A DNA stretch of 64,000 nt from Streptomyces sp. NBC_00490 (lineage in GTDB: Bacteria > Actinomycetota > Actinomycetes > Streptomycetales > Streptomycetaceae). The translations under genes were made by a program, and so were the position numbers. This document shows, piece by piece, positions 8,318 to 17,634 of the stretch. Below the pieces are notes generated by a model, which was not told the origin of the DNA, searched no databases, and saw nothing but the letters and a program-made list of their open reading frames with translations. The stretch is from NCBI RefSeq assembly GCF_036013645.1, contig NZ_CP107869.1, positions 7,068,001-7,132,000 of the forward strand, written 5' to 3'. The stretch's first letter is position 1; every line of letters starts with the position of its first letter.

Positions 8318-9922
8318 ATGACCGCAACCAGCGAGCTCGACGATCAGTTCCACGTCTTCGACACCACCCTGCGCGACGGCGCCCAGCGGGAGGGCATCAA
8401 CCTCACCGTCGCGGACAAGCTGGCCATCGCGCGGCACCTGGACGACTTCGGCGTGGGCTTCATCGAGGGCGGCTGGCCCGGCGCCAACCCGCGGGACACC
8501 GAGTTCTTCGCCCGCGCCCAGCAGGAGATCGAGTTCAAGCACGCCCAGCTGGTCGCCTTCGGCGCGACGCGCAGGGCCGGCGCCAAGGCGGCGGAGGACC
8601 CGCAGGTCAACGCACTGCTGGCGTCCGGCGCCCCGGTGATCACCCTGGTCGCCAAGTCCCACGACCGCCATGTCGAACTCGCCCTGCGCACCACGCTGGA
8701 CGAGAACCTGGAGATGGTCCGCGACACGGTGTCGTACCTGACGGCACAGGGCCGCCGGGTCTTCGTCGACTGCGAGCACTTCTTCGACGGCTACCGCGCG
8801 AACCCGGAGTACGCGAAGGCGGTCGTACGGGCGGCCTCGGAGGCGGGCGCCTCGGTGGTCATCCTCTGTGACACCAACGGCGGCATGCTCCCCGCCCAGG
8901 TCCAGGCCGTCGTCTCCACGGTCCTCGCCGACACCGGCGCCCGGCTCGGCATCCACACCCAGGACGACACGGGCTGCGCGGTCGCCAACACCCTGGCCGC
9001 GGTGGACGCGGGCGCCACCCACGTCCAGTGCACGGCCAACGGCTACGGCGAGCGGGTCGGCAACGCCAACCTGTTCCCGGTGGTAGCGGCCCTGGAGCTG
9101 AAGTACGGCAAGAAGGTGCTGCCGGAGGGCAAGCTCCGCGAGATGACGCGGATCTCGCACGCGATCGCCGAGGTCGTGAACCTCACCCCCTCGACGCACC
9201 AGCCCTACGTCGGCGTCTCGGCCTTCGCCCACAAGGCCGGCCTGCACGCCTCGGCCATCAAGGTCGACCCGGACCTCTACCAGCACATCGACCCCGAGCA
9301 GGTCGGCAACACCATGCGGATGCTGGTCTCCGACATGGCGGGCCGCGCTTCGGTCGAGCTCAAGGGCAAGGAACTGGGCGTGGACCTCGGCGGCGACCGC
9401 GAGGTGGTCGGCCGGGTGGTGGAGCGCGTGAAGGAACGCGAGCTCAAGGGCTACACGTACGAGGCGGCGGACGCGTCGTTCGAGCTGCTGCTGCGCGCCG
9501 AGGTCGAGGGCAAGCCCCTGACGTACTTCCAGGTCGAGTCCTGGCGCGCGATCGTCGAGGACCGCCCCGACGGCAGCCACGCGAACGAGGCCACGGTGAA
9601 GCTCTTCGCCAAGGGCGAGCGCATCGTCGCCACCGCCGAGGGCAACGGCCCCGTCAACGCGCTGGACCGCGCACTCCGGGTCGCCCTGGAGAAGATCTAC
9701 CCCCAGCTCGCCAAGCTCGACCTCGTCGACTACAAGGTCCGCATCCTCGAAGGCGTCCACGGCACCCAGTCCACGACCCGCGTGCTGATCTCCACGTCCG
9801 ACGGCGCGGGGGAGTGGTCCACGGTAGGAGTCGCCGAGAACGTGATCGCGGCGTCCTGGCAGGCCCTGGAGGACGCTTACACCTACGGCCTGCTGCGCGC
9901 CGGCGTGGAGCCCGCCGAGTAA
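8318..9922 (+). CDS. cimA: (R)-citramalate synthase (isopropylmalate synthase superfamily)
   Basis: 534 residues. Condenses pyruvate and acetyl-CoA to citramalate, the threonine-independent entry to isoleucine. Sequence: N-terminal TIM-barrel HMGL-like domain with FDTTLRDGAQREG (metal-binding Asp), HTQDDTGCAVAN (metal His) and CTANGYGERVGN; then linker helices and a C-terminal LeuA-type allosteric domain (about residues 390-520; YKVRILEGVHGTQSTTRV). Features such as GGWPGANPRD and the HKAGLHASA motif match the CimA/LeuA2 subgroup better than true LeuA. The ATG at 8318 is preceded by CAGGAG. The end is only 7 bp from the convergent lipoprotein gene. The leader suggests control by isoleucyl-tRNA. 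Confidence 0.88.
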   Translation: MTATSELDDQFHVFDTTLRDGAQREGINLTVADKLAIARHLDDFGVGFIEGGWPGANPRDTEFFARAQQEIEFKHAQLVAFGATRRAGAKAAEDPQVNALLASGAPVITLVAKSHDRHVELALRTTLDENLEMVRDTVSYLTAQGRRVFVDCEHFFDGYRANPEYAKAVVRAASEAGASVVILCDTNGGMLPAQVQAVVSTVLADTGARLGIHTQDDTGCAVANTLAAVDAGATHVQCTANGYGERVGNANLFPVVAALELKYGKKVLPEGKLREMTRISHAIAEVVNLTPSTHQPYVGVSAFAHKAGLHASAIKVDPDLYQHIDPEQVGNTMRMLVSDMAGRASVELKGKELGVDLGGDREVVGRVVERVKERELKGYTYEAADASFELLLRAEVEGKPLTYFQVESWRAIVEDRPDGSHANEATVKLFAKGERIVATAEGNGPVNALDRALRVALEKIYPQLAKLDLVDYKVRILEGVHGTQSTTRVLISTSDGAGEWSTVGVAENVIAASWQALEDAYTYGLLRAGVEPAE

Positions 9923-9929
9923 CCGCCGC

Positions 9930-10421
9930 TCAACACGAGCCCTCGGCGAGCCCCTCGAACTCGCCGAGGCTCATGACCCGATCATCGGCCCAGACCTGAC
10001 CGGGCTCCAGAGCGGCGAGGTCTGCCGCGCGGAACGTGACGGTGCCCGTGTACTCGTAGTTGAACTCGGCCTTCCCGAAGGCGAGTCGGTAGCTGTACGC
10101 CGGCACCAGCCGTTGCTGCCCGGCCGGCCGGGCGTGCCACGCGGCCGGCGGCTCGAACAGCGGGAACCCGATGTCCTCGCCCGCGCGTTTGCCGGACGTC
10201 TCCCAGCCGGAGAGGTTCTCGTCGGAGTCCTCCTCGGTCGGGGCCCCGGTCAGCCGGAGACCTTGGATCAGGTCGTCGCCGCACGGCCGCAGCAAGGCCT
10301 GGGGTGCCCCAGAGGCGTCCAGCCGCACCGCGACCAGCGGCAGTAGCGAGGCCCCGCACCCGCTCAGCAGCAATGCCCCGCCCACGGCCCCGACCAACGC
10401 CGCCACCCTCACACGCCCCAT
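9930..10421 (-). CDS. Putative lipoprotein, unknown function
   Basis: 163 residues from the ATG at 10421, chosen because it directly begins a lipoprotein signal peptide: MGRVRVAALVGAVGGALLLSGC with lipobox LSGC (Cys22). An earlier in-frame start would add 29 residues lacking signal-peptide character. The mature part has two further Cys residues (CGDD near the start and the C-terminal Cys), perhaps a disulfide. It contains an aromatic-rich middle (YSYRLAFGKAEFNYEYTGTV). No family recognised. Convergent with cimA. Confidence 0.75.
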   Translation of the reverse strand: MGRVRVAALVGAVGGALLLSGCGASLLPLVAVRLDASGAPQALLRPCGDDLIQGLRLTGAPTEEDSDENLSGWETSGKRAGEDIGFPLFEPPAAWHARPAGQQRLVPAYSYRLAFGKAEFNYEYTGTVTFRAADLAALEPGQVWADDRVMSLGEFEGLAEGSC

Positions 10422-10556
10422 GCCCCCACCCTCCGTCGCCTTCACCACACCACGGGACGAAAAGCCGCACGACCACTGTTGTGCACCGTTCCCATTGCGG
10501 TCGCACAACGTGCCTCACCGGCCCGCCAGTTGGGGCTGAATGGCTGATGTGACGCC

Positions 10557-10600
10557 TTGACGGGCCTGGGTGCCACCAGTTAACTCACGGCGTGAGGTAA
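10557..10600 (+). promoter_or_regulatory. Promoter and overlapping palindromic operator of the GH3 gene
   Basis: TTGACG (10557-10562) is separated by 17 bp from TTAACT (10580-10585), a sigma-70-type promoter. Overlapping the -10 is a 21-bp inverted repeat, TTAACTCAC-GGC-GTGAGGTAA (10580-10600; eight of nine arm positions pair). The arrangement is typical for a repressor that blocks transcription until a sugar is present. It is not the known CebR operator sequence. Confidence 0.55.
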
Positions 10601-10638
10601 GTCATGAGTGGACTAACGAGAGCCAAGGGGGAAGCTCC

Positions 10639-13600
10639 ATGCGAAGAACCGCCCTGCTCGCCTCAGCCGCCCTGCTGACAACCCTGCTGCCGATGGTGTC
10701 CGCACAGGCACAGCCACAGGCCGCCGACGATCCCGCCCCGGTCGCCGTGGACCGCTTCGAGGGCGAGGTGCCCTTCGCGAACCCGCCCGCGGGAGGCATC
10801 TTCACCTGGGGCAGCGACAACGACGACCCGCCCGCGCTCGCGCTCGAGGAACGCGCCGACGCCCCCGAGGGCGACCGCGTCCTGTCCGGCACCTACGACA
10901 TCAGCGGCTACGGCGGCTTCACCCATGACTTCGCCTTCGCCGAGCCCGCCCACGACTGGTCCGCCCACAAGGGCATCCGCTTCTGGTGGGAAGGCCGCGA
11001 CAACGGCAAGAAGGTCGCCTTCGAGCTCAAGGACGGCGGCGCCGACGGCGAGGCCTCCGAGCTGTGGACGACCTCCTTCACCGACGACTTCAGCGGCTGG
11101 AAACAGATCGAGATCCCCTTCACCGACTTCGCCTACCGCACGGACTACCAGCCCGTCGGCGGCATCGACCACATCCTCGGCCTCACCGAGACATGGGGCT
11201 ACGCCGTCACCCTCCCCGTCGGCACCCAGGGCCGGTTCGCCATGGACGGCGTCGAGCTGTACGGCAAGGCCGACCAGTCACTGCGCGCCTCCGTCCTCAC
11301 CGACTCCGCCGTCTATCCCACGGACGAGGGCGGCACGGCGACCGTGAAGATCTCCGTCGCCACCACCGGCTCCGCCCCGATCGACGAACCCGTCACCGTC
11401 GCCTACGAGACGGCCGCGACCGGCACCGCCGACCCCGGCAAGGACTACACCCCGGTCAGCGGGACCGTCACCTTCCCCGCGGGCACCGTCTCCGGCGCCA
11501 CACGGACCGTGCGGGTACCGACGCTGAAGGACAAGCAGGCCGAGCCCGCCGAGACCATCCCCCTCGCCCTCACCGTCACCGGCGCCAAACCCCCGGCCGA
11601 GCCCCCGCAGATCGTCGTCGACGCGCACGGACTGCCGTATCTGAACGCCGAGTTGCCGGTGAAGCGGCGCGTCGCCGACCTCCTGTCCCGTATGTCGCTC
11701 GCGGAGAAGGCCGGTCAGATGACCCAGGCCGAGCGCGGAGCCGTGGGGACCGGGGCGGACGTCGCCACGTACGACCTCGGCTCGCTCCTGTCCGGCGGCG
11801 GCTCCACCCCGACGCCCAACACACCCGAAGCCTGGGCGAAGATGATCGACGGCTTCCAGCTCCGGGCCCAGGCGACCCGCTTCCAGATCCCCCTCGTCTA
11901 CGGCGTCGACGCCGTCCACGGCCACAACAACCTGGTCGGCGCCACCGTCATGCCCCACAACATCGGCCTCGGTGCCTCCAGGAACCCCCAACTCGCCCAG
12001 CGGACCGGCGCGGTGACCGCCGCCGAGGTCCGCGCCACCGGCGTCCCCTGGGACTTCGCCCCCTGCCTCTGCGTCACGCGTGACGAACGCTGGGGGCGCT
12101 CCTACGAGTCCTTCGGCGAGGACCCGGCCCTCGTCGACTCCCTGGAGACGGTGATCCAGGGCCTCCAAGGCGCCCGGAACGGCAAGGACTTGAAGGACAA
12201 CGACAAGGTCCTCGCCACCGCCAAGCACTTCGTCGGCGACGGCGGCACCGCGTACGGCTCCTCCACGACCGGCACCTACACCATCGACCAGGGCGTCACC
12301 AAGGTCACCCGGCAGCAGCTGGAAGCCGTCCACCTGGCGCCGTACGAGACCGCCGTCGACCGCGGGGTCGGCACCGTGATGCCCTCGTACTCCTCGCTCG
12401 ACGTCCTCGGCGACGGCCAGGGACCGGTCAAGATGCACGCCCGCGCCGACATGATCAACGGCGTGCTCAAGGGCCGTATGGGCTTCGACGGCTTCGTGAT
12501 CAGCGACTGGGACGGCATCGACCAGATCCCCGGCGACCGCGCGTCCGACGTCCGTACGTCGGTCAACGCCGGCGTCGACATGGTCATGGCCCCGTACGCC
12601 TTCAGGGAGTTCCGCACCACGCTCATGGAGGAGGCCCAGGCCGGGCGCGTCAGCGGGCAGCGCATCGACGACGCGGTCTCCCGCATCCTCACGCAGAAGT
12701 TCCGCCTCGGTCTCTTCGAGAAGCCGTACGCCGACACCAGCGGCGCCTCGAAGATCGGTTCCGCCGAGCACCGGTCCGTCGCGCGCCGGGCGGCCGCCGA
12801 GTCGCAGGTGCTGCTGAAGAACGCCGACGGCGTGCTGCCGCTGAAGGGGTCCCAGAAGGTGTACGTCGCCGGCTCCAACGCCGACGACATCGGCAACCAG
12901 AGCGGCGGCTGGACCGTCACCTGGCAGGGCGCGTCCGGCGACATCACCCCTGGTACGACGATCCTGGAGGCCATGCGGAAGAACTCCGCGCGGCTGACGT
13001 ACTCCAAGGACGCCTCCGCCCCCACCACCGGCCACGACATCGGGGTGGTCGTCGTCGGCGAGACCCCGTACGCCGAGGGCGTCGGAGACGTCGGCAACGG
13101 TCATGACCTGGAGCTGAGCCCCGCCGACCAGGCGGCCGTCGACAAGGTCTGCGCGGCCATGAAGTGCGCGGTGCTGATCGTCTCGGGCCGCCCCCAGCTC
13201 ATCGGCGACCGGCTCGGCGAGATCGACGCGCTGGTGGCCTCCTGGCTGCCCGGGACGGAGGGCGACGGCGTCGCGGACGTCCTCTACGGCAAGCGCGCCT
13301 TCACCGGGCAACTCCCCGTCACCTGGCCGAAGTCGCAGGAGCAGCTGCCGATCAACGTCGGCGACACGGCGTACGACCCGCAGTTCCCCTACGGCTGGGG
13401 CCTCACCACGCTGACCAAGGTGCCGGAGGGGGGCGCCACGACACTGAAGGCGCTCGGCGTCGCGGCGGCGGTGGCCGAGAGGGCCGGGTCCGAGGAGGCG
13501 GGCCGCGCGATCGTGACCAAGGCGCGGCTGATCGTCCAGCAGAGGAAGATCACGGCCGCTTCGGCCAAGCCCTTCGCCGAAGCGGACCACCTGCTGCTCA

Positions 13601-13659
13601 CCGGGCGGTACGCGGCGGCGGTGGCACAACTGACACAGGCCTACCGGGCGACCGGCTGA
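10639..13659 (+). CDS. Secreted family 3 glycoside hydrolase with Calx-beta domain
   Basis: 1006 residues; beta-glucosidase or exo-beta-glucanase. Order: Sec signal peptide (about 1-28), a galactose-binding/CIA30-like beta-sandwich (about 35-210, WWEGRDNGKKVAFELKDGG), a Calx-beta module (about 225-335, PTDEGGTATVKISV), GH3 N-domain (about 350-680) with KHFVGDGGTAYG and nucleophile D623 in FVISDWDGID, GH3 C-domain (about 710-930) with LLKNADGVLPLKG, and a 70-residue helical tail. The ATG at 10639 follows GGGGGAAG and starts the signal peptide; the earlier in-frame start does not. A non-catalytic Calx-beta between binding and catalytic domains is less common. Substrate is unknown, probably beta-glucans. 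Confidence 0.9.
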   Translation: MRRTALLASAALLTTLLPMVSAQAQPQAADDPAPVAVDRFEGEVPFANPPAGGIFTWGSDNDDPPALALEERADAPEGDRVLSGTYDISGYGGFTHDFAFAEPAHDWSAHKGIRFWWEGRDNGKKVAFELKDGGADGEASELWTTSFTDDFSGWKQIEIPFTDFAYRTDYQPVGGIDHILGLTETWGYAVTLPVGTQGRFAMDGVELYGKADQSLRASVLTDSAVYPTDEGGTATVKISVATTGSAPIDEPVTVAYETAATGTADPGKDYTPVSGTVTFPAGTVSGATRTVRVPTLKDKQAEPAETIPLALTVTGAKPPAEPPQIVVDAHGLPYLNAELPVKRRVADLLSRMSLAEKAGQMTQAERGAVGTGADVATYDLGSLLSGGGSTPTPNTPEAWAKMIDGFQLRAQATRFQIPLVYGVDAVHGHNNLVGATVMPHNIGLGASRNPQLAQRTGAVTAAEVRATGVPWDFAPCLCVTRDERWGRSYESFGEDPALVDSLETVIQGLQGARNGKDLKDNDKVLATAKHFVGDGGTAYGSSTTGTYTIDQGVTKVTRQQLEAVHLAPYETAVDRGVGTVMPSYSSLDVLGDGQGPVKMHARADMINGVLKGRMGFDGFVISDWDGIDQIPGDRASDVRTSVNAGVDMVMAPYAFREFRTTLMEEAQAGRVSGQRIDDAVSRILTQKFRLGLFEKPYADTSGASKIGSAEHRSVARRAAAESQVLLKNADGVLPLKGSQKVYVAGSNADDIGNQSGGWTVTWQGASGDITPGTTILEAMRKNSARLTYSKDASAPTTGHDIGVVVVGETPYAEGVGDVGNGHDLELSPADQAAVDKVCAAMKCAVLIVSGRPQLIGDRLGEIDALVASWLPGTEGDGVADVLYGKRAFTGQLPVTWPKSQEQLPINVGDTAYDPQFPYGWGLTTLTKVPEGGATTLKALGVAAAVAERAGSEEAGRAIVTKARLIVQQRKITAASAKPFAEADHLLLTGRYAAAVAQLTQAYRATG

Positions 13660-13693
13660 AGCTCTTTTGGGAGGCTTCGGGTAGCTTCGAAGT

Positions 13694-15022
13694 ATGACGT
13701 CCGTCCTGCGGACCCGAAGCCTCCCAGGGCTGCTCGCGGCACTTGTGCTCGCGGCCCTGACCGTACTGTGGGCGGTTCCCGCGCCCGCCTCCGCCGCCAC
13801 GAGCGTCTCCAGGATCGCCGAGGCGCTCCGCGAGAGTCCGGTGTACGTCGACCCGGCGGCCTCCGCACAGCTGTCCTCCGGGGACGCCACCGCGCTCGCC
13901 GAGCAGATCGAGAACGCGGACAAGGCCCTGTTCGTGGCGGTCCTGCCCGCGGACCAACCGACCGAGAACCTCCTGCGGAACCTGCGCACCGCGACCGGCG
14001 TGACAGGTCTGTACGCGGTGCGGGTCGGCGACCGTTTCGACGCGGGCGCGGATTCCTCGGTCCTGCCGAGGACGGCCGTGCGCAACCTCGTCGCGAGCGT
14101 CGAGGGCGAGAGTGACGCGAAGACCCAGCTCGACGACTTCGCGGACCGGGCACTGGCCAACATGGGCGGCTCGGCGCCCGCGAGCTGGGGCTCGTCCTCC
14201 GACGGCGGAGGGGTCCCGGCGGGTGCGCTGGTGACGGTCGGCGCCGTGCTGGCGGTCGGTGGCGTGGGCGCGTACACGCTGGTCCGCCGTAACCGCCGCC
14301 GGCAGGCGGAGGAGCAGCGGGCCGCCCTGGAGAAGCTGCGGGTCGTGGTGGACGAGGACATCACCGCCTTCGGCGAGGAACTGGACCGCCTGGACTTCCA
14401 CCCCGCCGAACCGGGCGCGGACGACGCCATGCGCGAGGACTACGAACACGCGCTCGACTCCTACGAGAAGGCGAAGTCGTTCATGGCGGCCGCGCGGCGG
14501 CCGGAGGAGGTCCGCGCGGTGACCCAGGCCCTGGATGACGGCCGCTTCTCCCTGGCACGACTGGCCGCCCGCAGGGAGGGCCGGCCCCTCCCGGACCGCC
14601 GCCCGCCCTGCTTCTTCGACCCCCGCCACGGCCCGTCCACCACGGACGCGACCTGGACCCCGCCCAGCGGTGCCCCGCGCGAGGTCCCGGTCTGCGCGGC
14701 CGACGCGACCCGCCTCGCCGACGGCCGCGACCCGGTGATGCGCGAGGTCGACACCGACCAGGGCCGCCGCCCCTACTGGGACGCGGGCCCCGCCTACGGC
14801 CCCTGGGCGGGCGGCTACTTCGGCGGCGGCCTGCTCCCCGGCCTCCTCGTCGGCACGATGCTCGGCAACATGATGACCACCCCGTCCTACGCCTCCGACC
14901 CCACCTCCGCCTACGAAGGCGGTGACACCTCAGGCGCAGACTTCAACTCCGACGACTTCTCAGGCGGCTTCGGCGGCGGCGACTTCGGAGGAGGCGGAGA
15001 CTTCGGCGGGGGAGGCTTCTGA
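13694..15022 (+). CDS. Membrane-anchored protein with Gly-rich C-terminus, unknown function
   Basis: 442 residues. Signal peptide (LLAALVLAALTVLWAVPAPASA), an extracellular alpha/beta region (about 40-155) resembling TPM/YgcG-type repair domains in layout, one transmembrane helix (about 173-195, VPAGALVTVGAVLAVGGVGAYTLV) followed by RRNRRR, then a cytoplasmic coiled region (about 200-290). After a Pro-rich stretch, the C-terminus carries GGGLLPGLLVGTMLGNMM and ends in a GGF/GGD-rich tail, as often seen in TPM-family membrane proteins. Function not established. It lies 34 bp after the GH3 gene but may have its own promoter. Confidence 0.75.
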   Translation: MTSVLRTRSLPGLLAALVLAALTVLWAVPAPASAATSVSRIAEALRESPVYVDPAASAQLSSGDATALAEQIENADKALFVAVLPADQPTENLLRNLRTATGVTGLYAVRVGDRFDAGADSSVLPRTAVRNLVASVEGESDAKTQLDDFADRALANMGGSAPASWGSSSDGGGVPAGALVTVGAVLAVGGVGAYTLVRRNRRRQAEEQRAALEKLRVVVDEDITAFGEELDRLDFHPAEPGADDAMREDYEHALDSYEKAKSFMAAARRPEEVRAVTQALDDGRFSLARLAARREGRPLPDRRPPCFFDPRHGPSTTDATWTPPSGAPREVPVCAADATRLADGRDPVMREVDTDQGRRPYWDAGPAYGPWAGGYFGGGLLPGLLVGTMLGNMMTTPSYASDPTSAYEGGDTSGADFNSDDFSGGFGGGDFGGGGDFGGGGF

Positions 15023-15100
15023 CCGCACGGCCCTTGAGAACGAAGCCAAGCCGACACCCACCCGCTGGGACGGACCCTCTCGACGCCGGTCCAGGCATTT

Positions 15101-15225
15101 CAGCCCGTCCGGCGTTTGAGGACGAGGCCCTTCGGGCCGATCGGGGTCTGGGGCGGAGCCCCAGTGGGGTCGAAGGGGCGGAGCCCCTGGGGAGGGGACG
15201 GGTAGGGGCGGCGGGGGCGAAGGAA
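15101..15225 (+). repeat. Streptomyces-type intergenic GC-rich repeat
   Basis: The 277 bp between 15022 and 15300 hold no gene. They contain CAGCCCGTCCGGCGTTTGAG followed by several short GC hairpins (GAGGCCCTTCGGGCC, CTGGGGCGGAGCCCCAG, GGGCGGAGCCCC). I recognise the opening phrase as a dispersed element found between genes in many Streptomyces genomes. It lies between convergent genes and may act as a terminator. Confidence 0.6.
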
Positions 15226-15299
15226 GCCCTCGTCCACGGCCACGGGCCCGGCGCACCACACGCCGAGCCCGCGGAAGACCGTACGAGACAACCCGCGCG

Positions 15300-16112
<813 letters not shown>

Positions 16113-16326
16113 TCATGAAGTGCTCAGTCCCAGATCTGTCGTGCGCATGCCAATCAGGAACGCAAAGAAACACCCATCTGTCGGCATGGGCCTGGCATGG
16201 GCAGGTCAAATCTGTTGCTGGATTATGAGAACGCTGTGACAGGCCGCACAAGGGGTGTGATTCGGCCAGCCCGGCCGCGCGTCAATTAGGACAGAAACCG
16301 ACCTAATAGCGGCGTACGGTCACTCC

Positions 16327-16887
16327 ATGTCGGAAACCTTCGCCTCCGCCGCCGCCCTCGAGGCCTGGCTCACCGAGCACCCGGCCCCCCACCCCGGCCT
16401 GTGGGTGAAGGTCGCCAAGAAGGGCTCGGGCATCCCCTCCGTCACCGCCGCCGAAGTCAATGACGTGGCCCTCTGTCACGGCTGGATCACCGGTCAGCGC
16501 AAGGGGTTCGACGCCTCGCACTTCCTCCAGAGGATCACCCCGCGCCGCACCGGCAGCCTCTGGTCCATGGTCAACGTGCGCCGGGTCGAGGAACTGATCA
16601 CCGACGGCAGGATGCGTGAGACCGGCCTCGCGGAGATCGACGCGGCGAAGGCGGACGGACGGTGGGCGGCGGCGTACCTCTCCCAGAAGGAGGCGGAGGT
16701 GCCCGACGACCTGGCCGCCGCGCTGAAGCGCAGCCCGCGGGCCGAAGCGGCCTTCGAAGGGCTCGGCAGGACGGACCGGTACCAGGTCATGCTCGGTGTG
16801 CTGCGGGCCCTCACGCCGGAGAGCCGGGCCGCTCAGGTCGCCTCGGCGGTGGCCGGCCTGGAGGAACTGCCCGGCCGCGACGGCTGA
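16327..16887 (+). CDS. YdeI/OmdA-family protein
   Basis: 186 residues. N-terminal motif ALEAWLTEHPAPHPGLWVKVAKKGSG, then DVALCHGWITGQRKGFD and FLQRITPRRTGSLWSMVNVRRVEEL, are characteristic of the bacterial YdeI/OmpD-associated family. The C-terminal half is helical (AALKRSPRAEAAFEGL). No signal peptide, so cytoplasmic. Members are linked to resistance to peptides or stress in other bacteria, but the molecular activity is unclear. Divergent from the trypsin gene; convergent with the YceI gene. Confidence 0.85.
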   Translation: MSETFASAAALEAWLTEHPAPHPGLWVKVAKKGSGIPSVTAAEVNDVALCHGWITGQRKGFDASHFLQRITPRRTGSLWSMVNVRRVEELITDGRMRETGLAEIDAAKADGRWAAAYLSQKEAEVPDDLAAALKRSPRAEAAFEGLGRTDRYQVMLGVLRALTPESRAAQVASAVAGLEELPGRDG

Positions 16888-16898
16888 GAACGCCGAGC

Positions 16899-16926
16899 GC
16901 CCGCCCTCAAGGACACGAGGGCGGGC
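16899..16926. terminator. Bidirectional terminator hairpin
   Basis: GCCCGCCCTC (16899-16908) and GAGGGCGGGC (16917-16926) pair perfectly over ten bases around an eight-base loop, in the 57 bp between two convergent genes. Confidence 0.7.
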
Positions 16927-16944
16927 ATGCTCACGAACGACGCG

Positions 16945-17499
16945 TCACGCGTTCTTGATGGCCGAGATGTCGAAGTTCAGCTTGATCTTGTCGGAGACCA
17001 GCACGCCGCCCGTCTCCAGCGCCGCGTTCCAGGTCAGGCCCCACTCGGAGCGCAGGATCGTCGCCTTGCCCTCGAAGCCGACGCGCTCGTTGCCGAAGGG
17101 GTCCTTCGCGGCGCCGTTGAACTCGAGGTCGATGGTGAGCGGCTTGGTGGTGCCGAGGATGGTGAGGTCACCGGTGATGCGGTAGTCCTCGTCGCCGAGG
17201 GCCTCCGCCTTGGTGGAGCGGAAGGTCATCGTCGGGAACTCGTCCGTCTTGAAGAAGTCCGCGCTCTTGAGGTGGCCGTCGCGGTCCGCGGAGCCCGTGT
17301 CGATGCTGTCCATCTTGACGTCGATGGATGCCGAGGACGCGGCCGGGTCGCCGCCGTCCAGGTGCAGCGAGCCGCTGAAGTCGAGGAACTTGCCCTTGAC
17401 GTTGGTGACCATGGCGTGGCGGACGGTGAAGCCGATCGTCGAGTGGGCCGCGTCGATCGCGTAGTCGCCGGTCAGGGCGGTCAGGTCGGTGTTCGCCAT
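16945..17499 (-). CDS. YceI-family polyisoprenoid-binding-like protein
   Basis: 184 residues from ATG 17499, with AAGGAG seven bases upstream; a longer frame to 17574 lacks a ribosome site. Lipocalin-like beta-barrel with the family landmarks DAAHSTIGFTVRHAMVTNVKG, SADFFKTDEFPTMTFRST, ITGDLTILGTTKPLTIDLEF and the C-terminal KLNFDISA. There is no signal peptide, so unlike E. coli YceI this form is cytoplasmic. Family members bind isoprenoid quinones. The upstream region holds two GTTGAA words and a distant TTCAAC, a weak candidate for a MarR-type operator. Confidence 0.88.
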   Translation of the reverse strand: MANTDLTALTGDYAIDAAHSTIGFTVRHAMVTNVKGKFLDFSGSLHLDGGDPAASSASIDVKMDSIDTGSADRDGHLKSADFFKTDEFPTMTFRSTKAEALGDEDYRITGDLTILGTTKPLTIDLEFNGAAKDPFGNERVGFEGKATILRSEWGLTWNAALETGGVLVSDKIKLNFDISAIKNA

Positions 17500-17634
17500 G
17501 GCGTGCTCCTTGGAAGTGAGGAAGTTGAACGTTGAATTACCTAACAGGAACGACCGTAGACCTATTCCGTACAAGTTTCAACATCATCCGTGAAGTGTTG
17601 GCGTGATTACGCTGAGGTGGTAGATGCCCAGGGC

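Noticed and set aside
11278..14430. Minus-strand open frame of 1050 codons opposite the GH3 gene and its neighbour
   Set aside because: Its composition is that of a shadow frame: no domain, no ribosome site, and the plus strand carries clear catalytic motifs.
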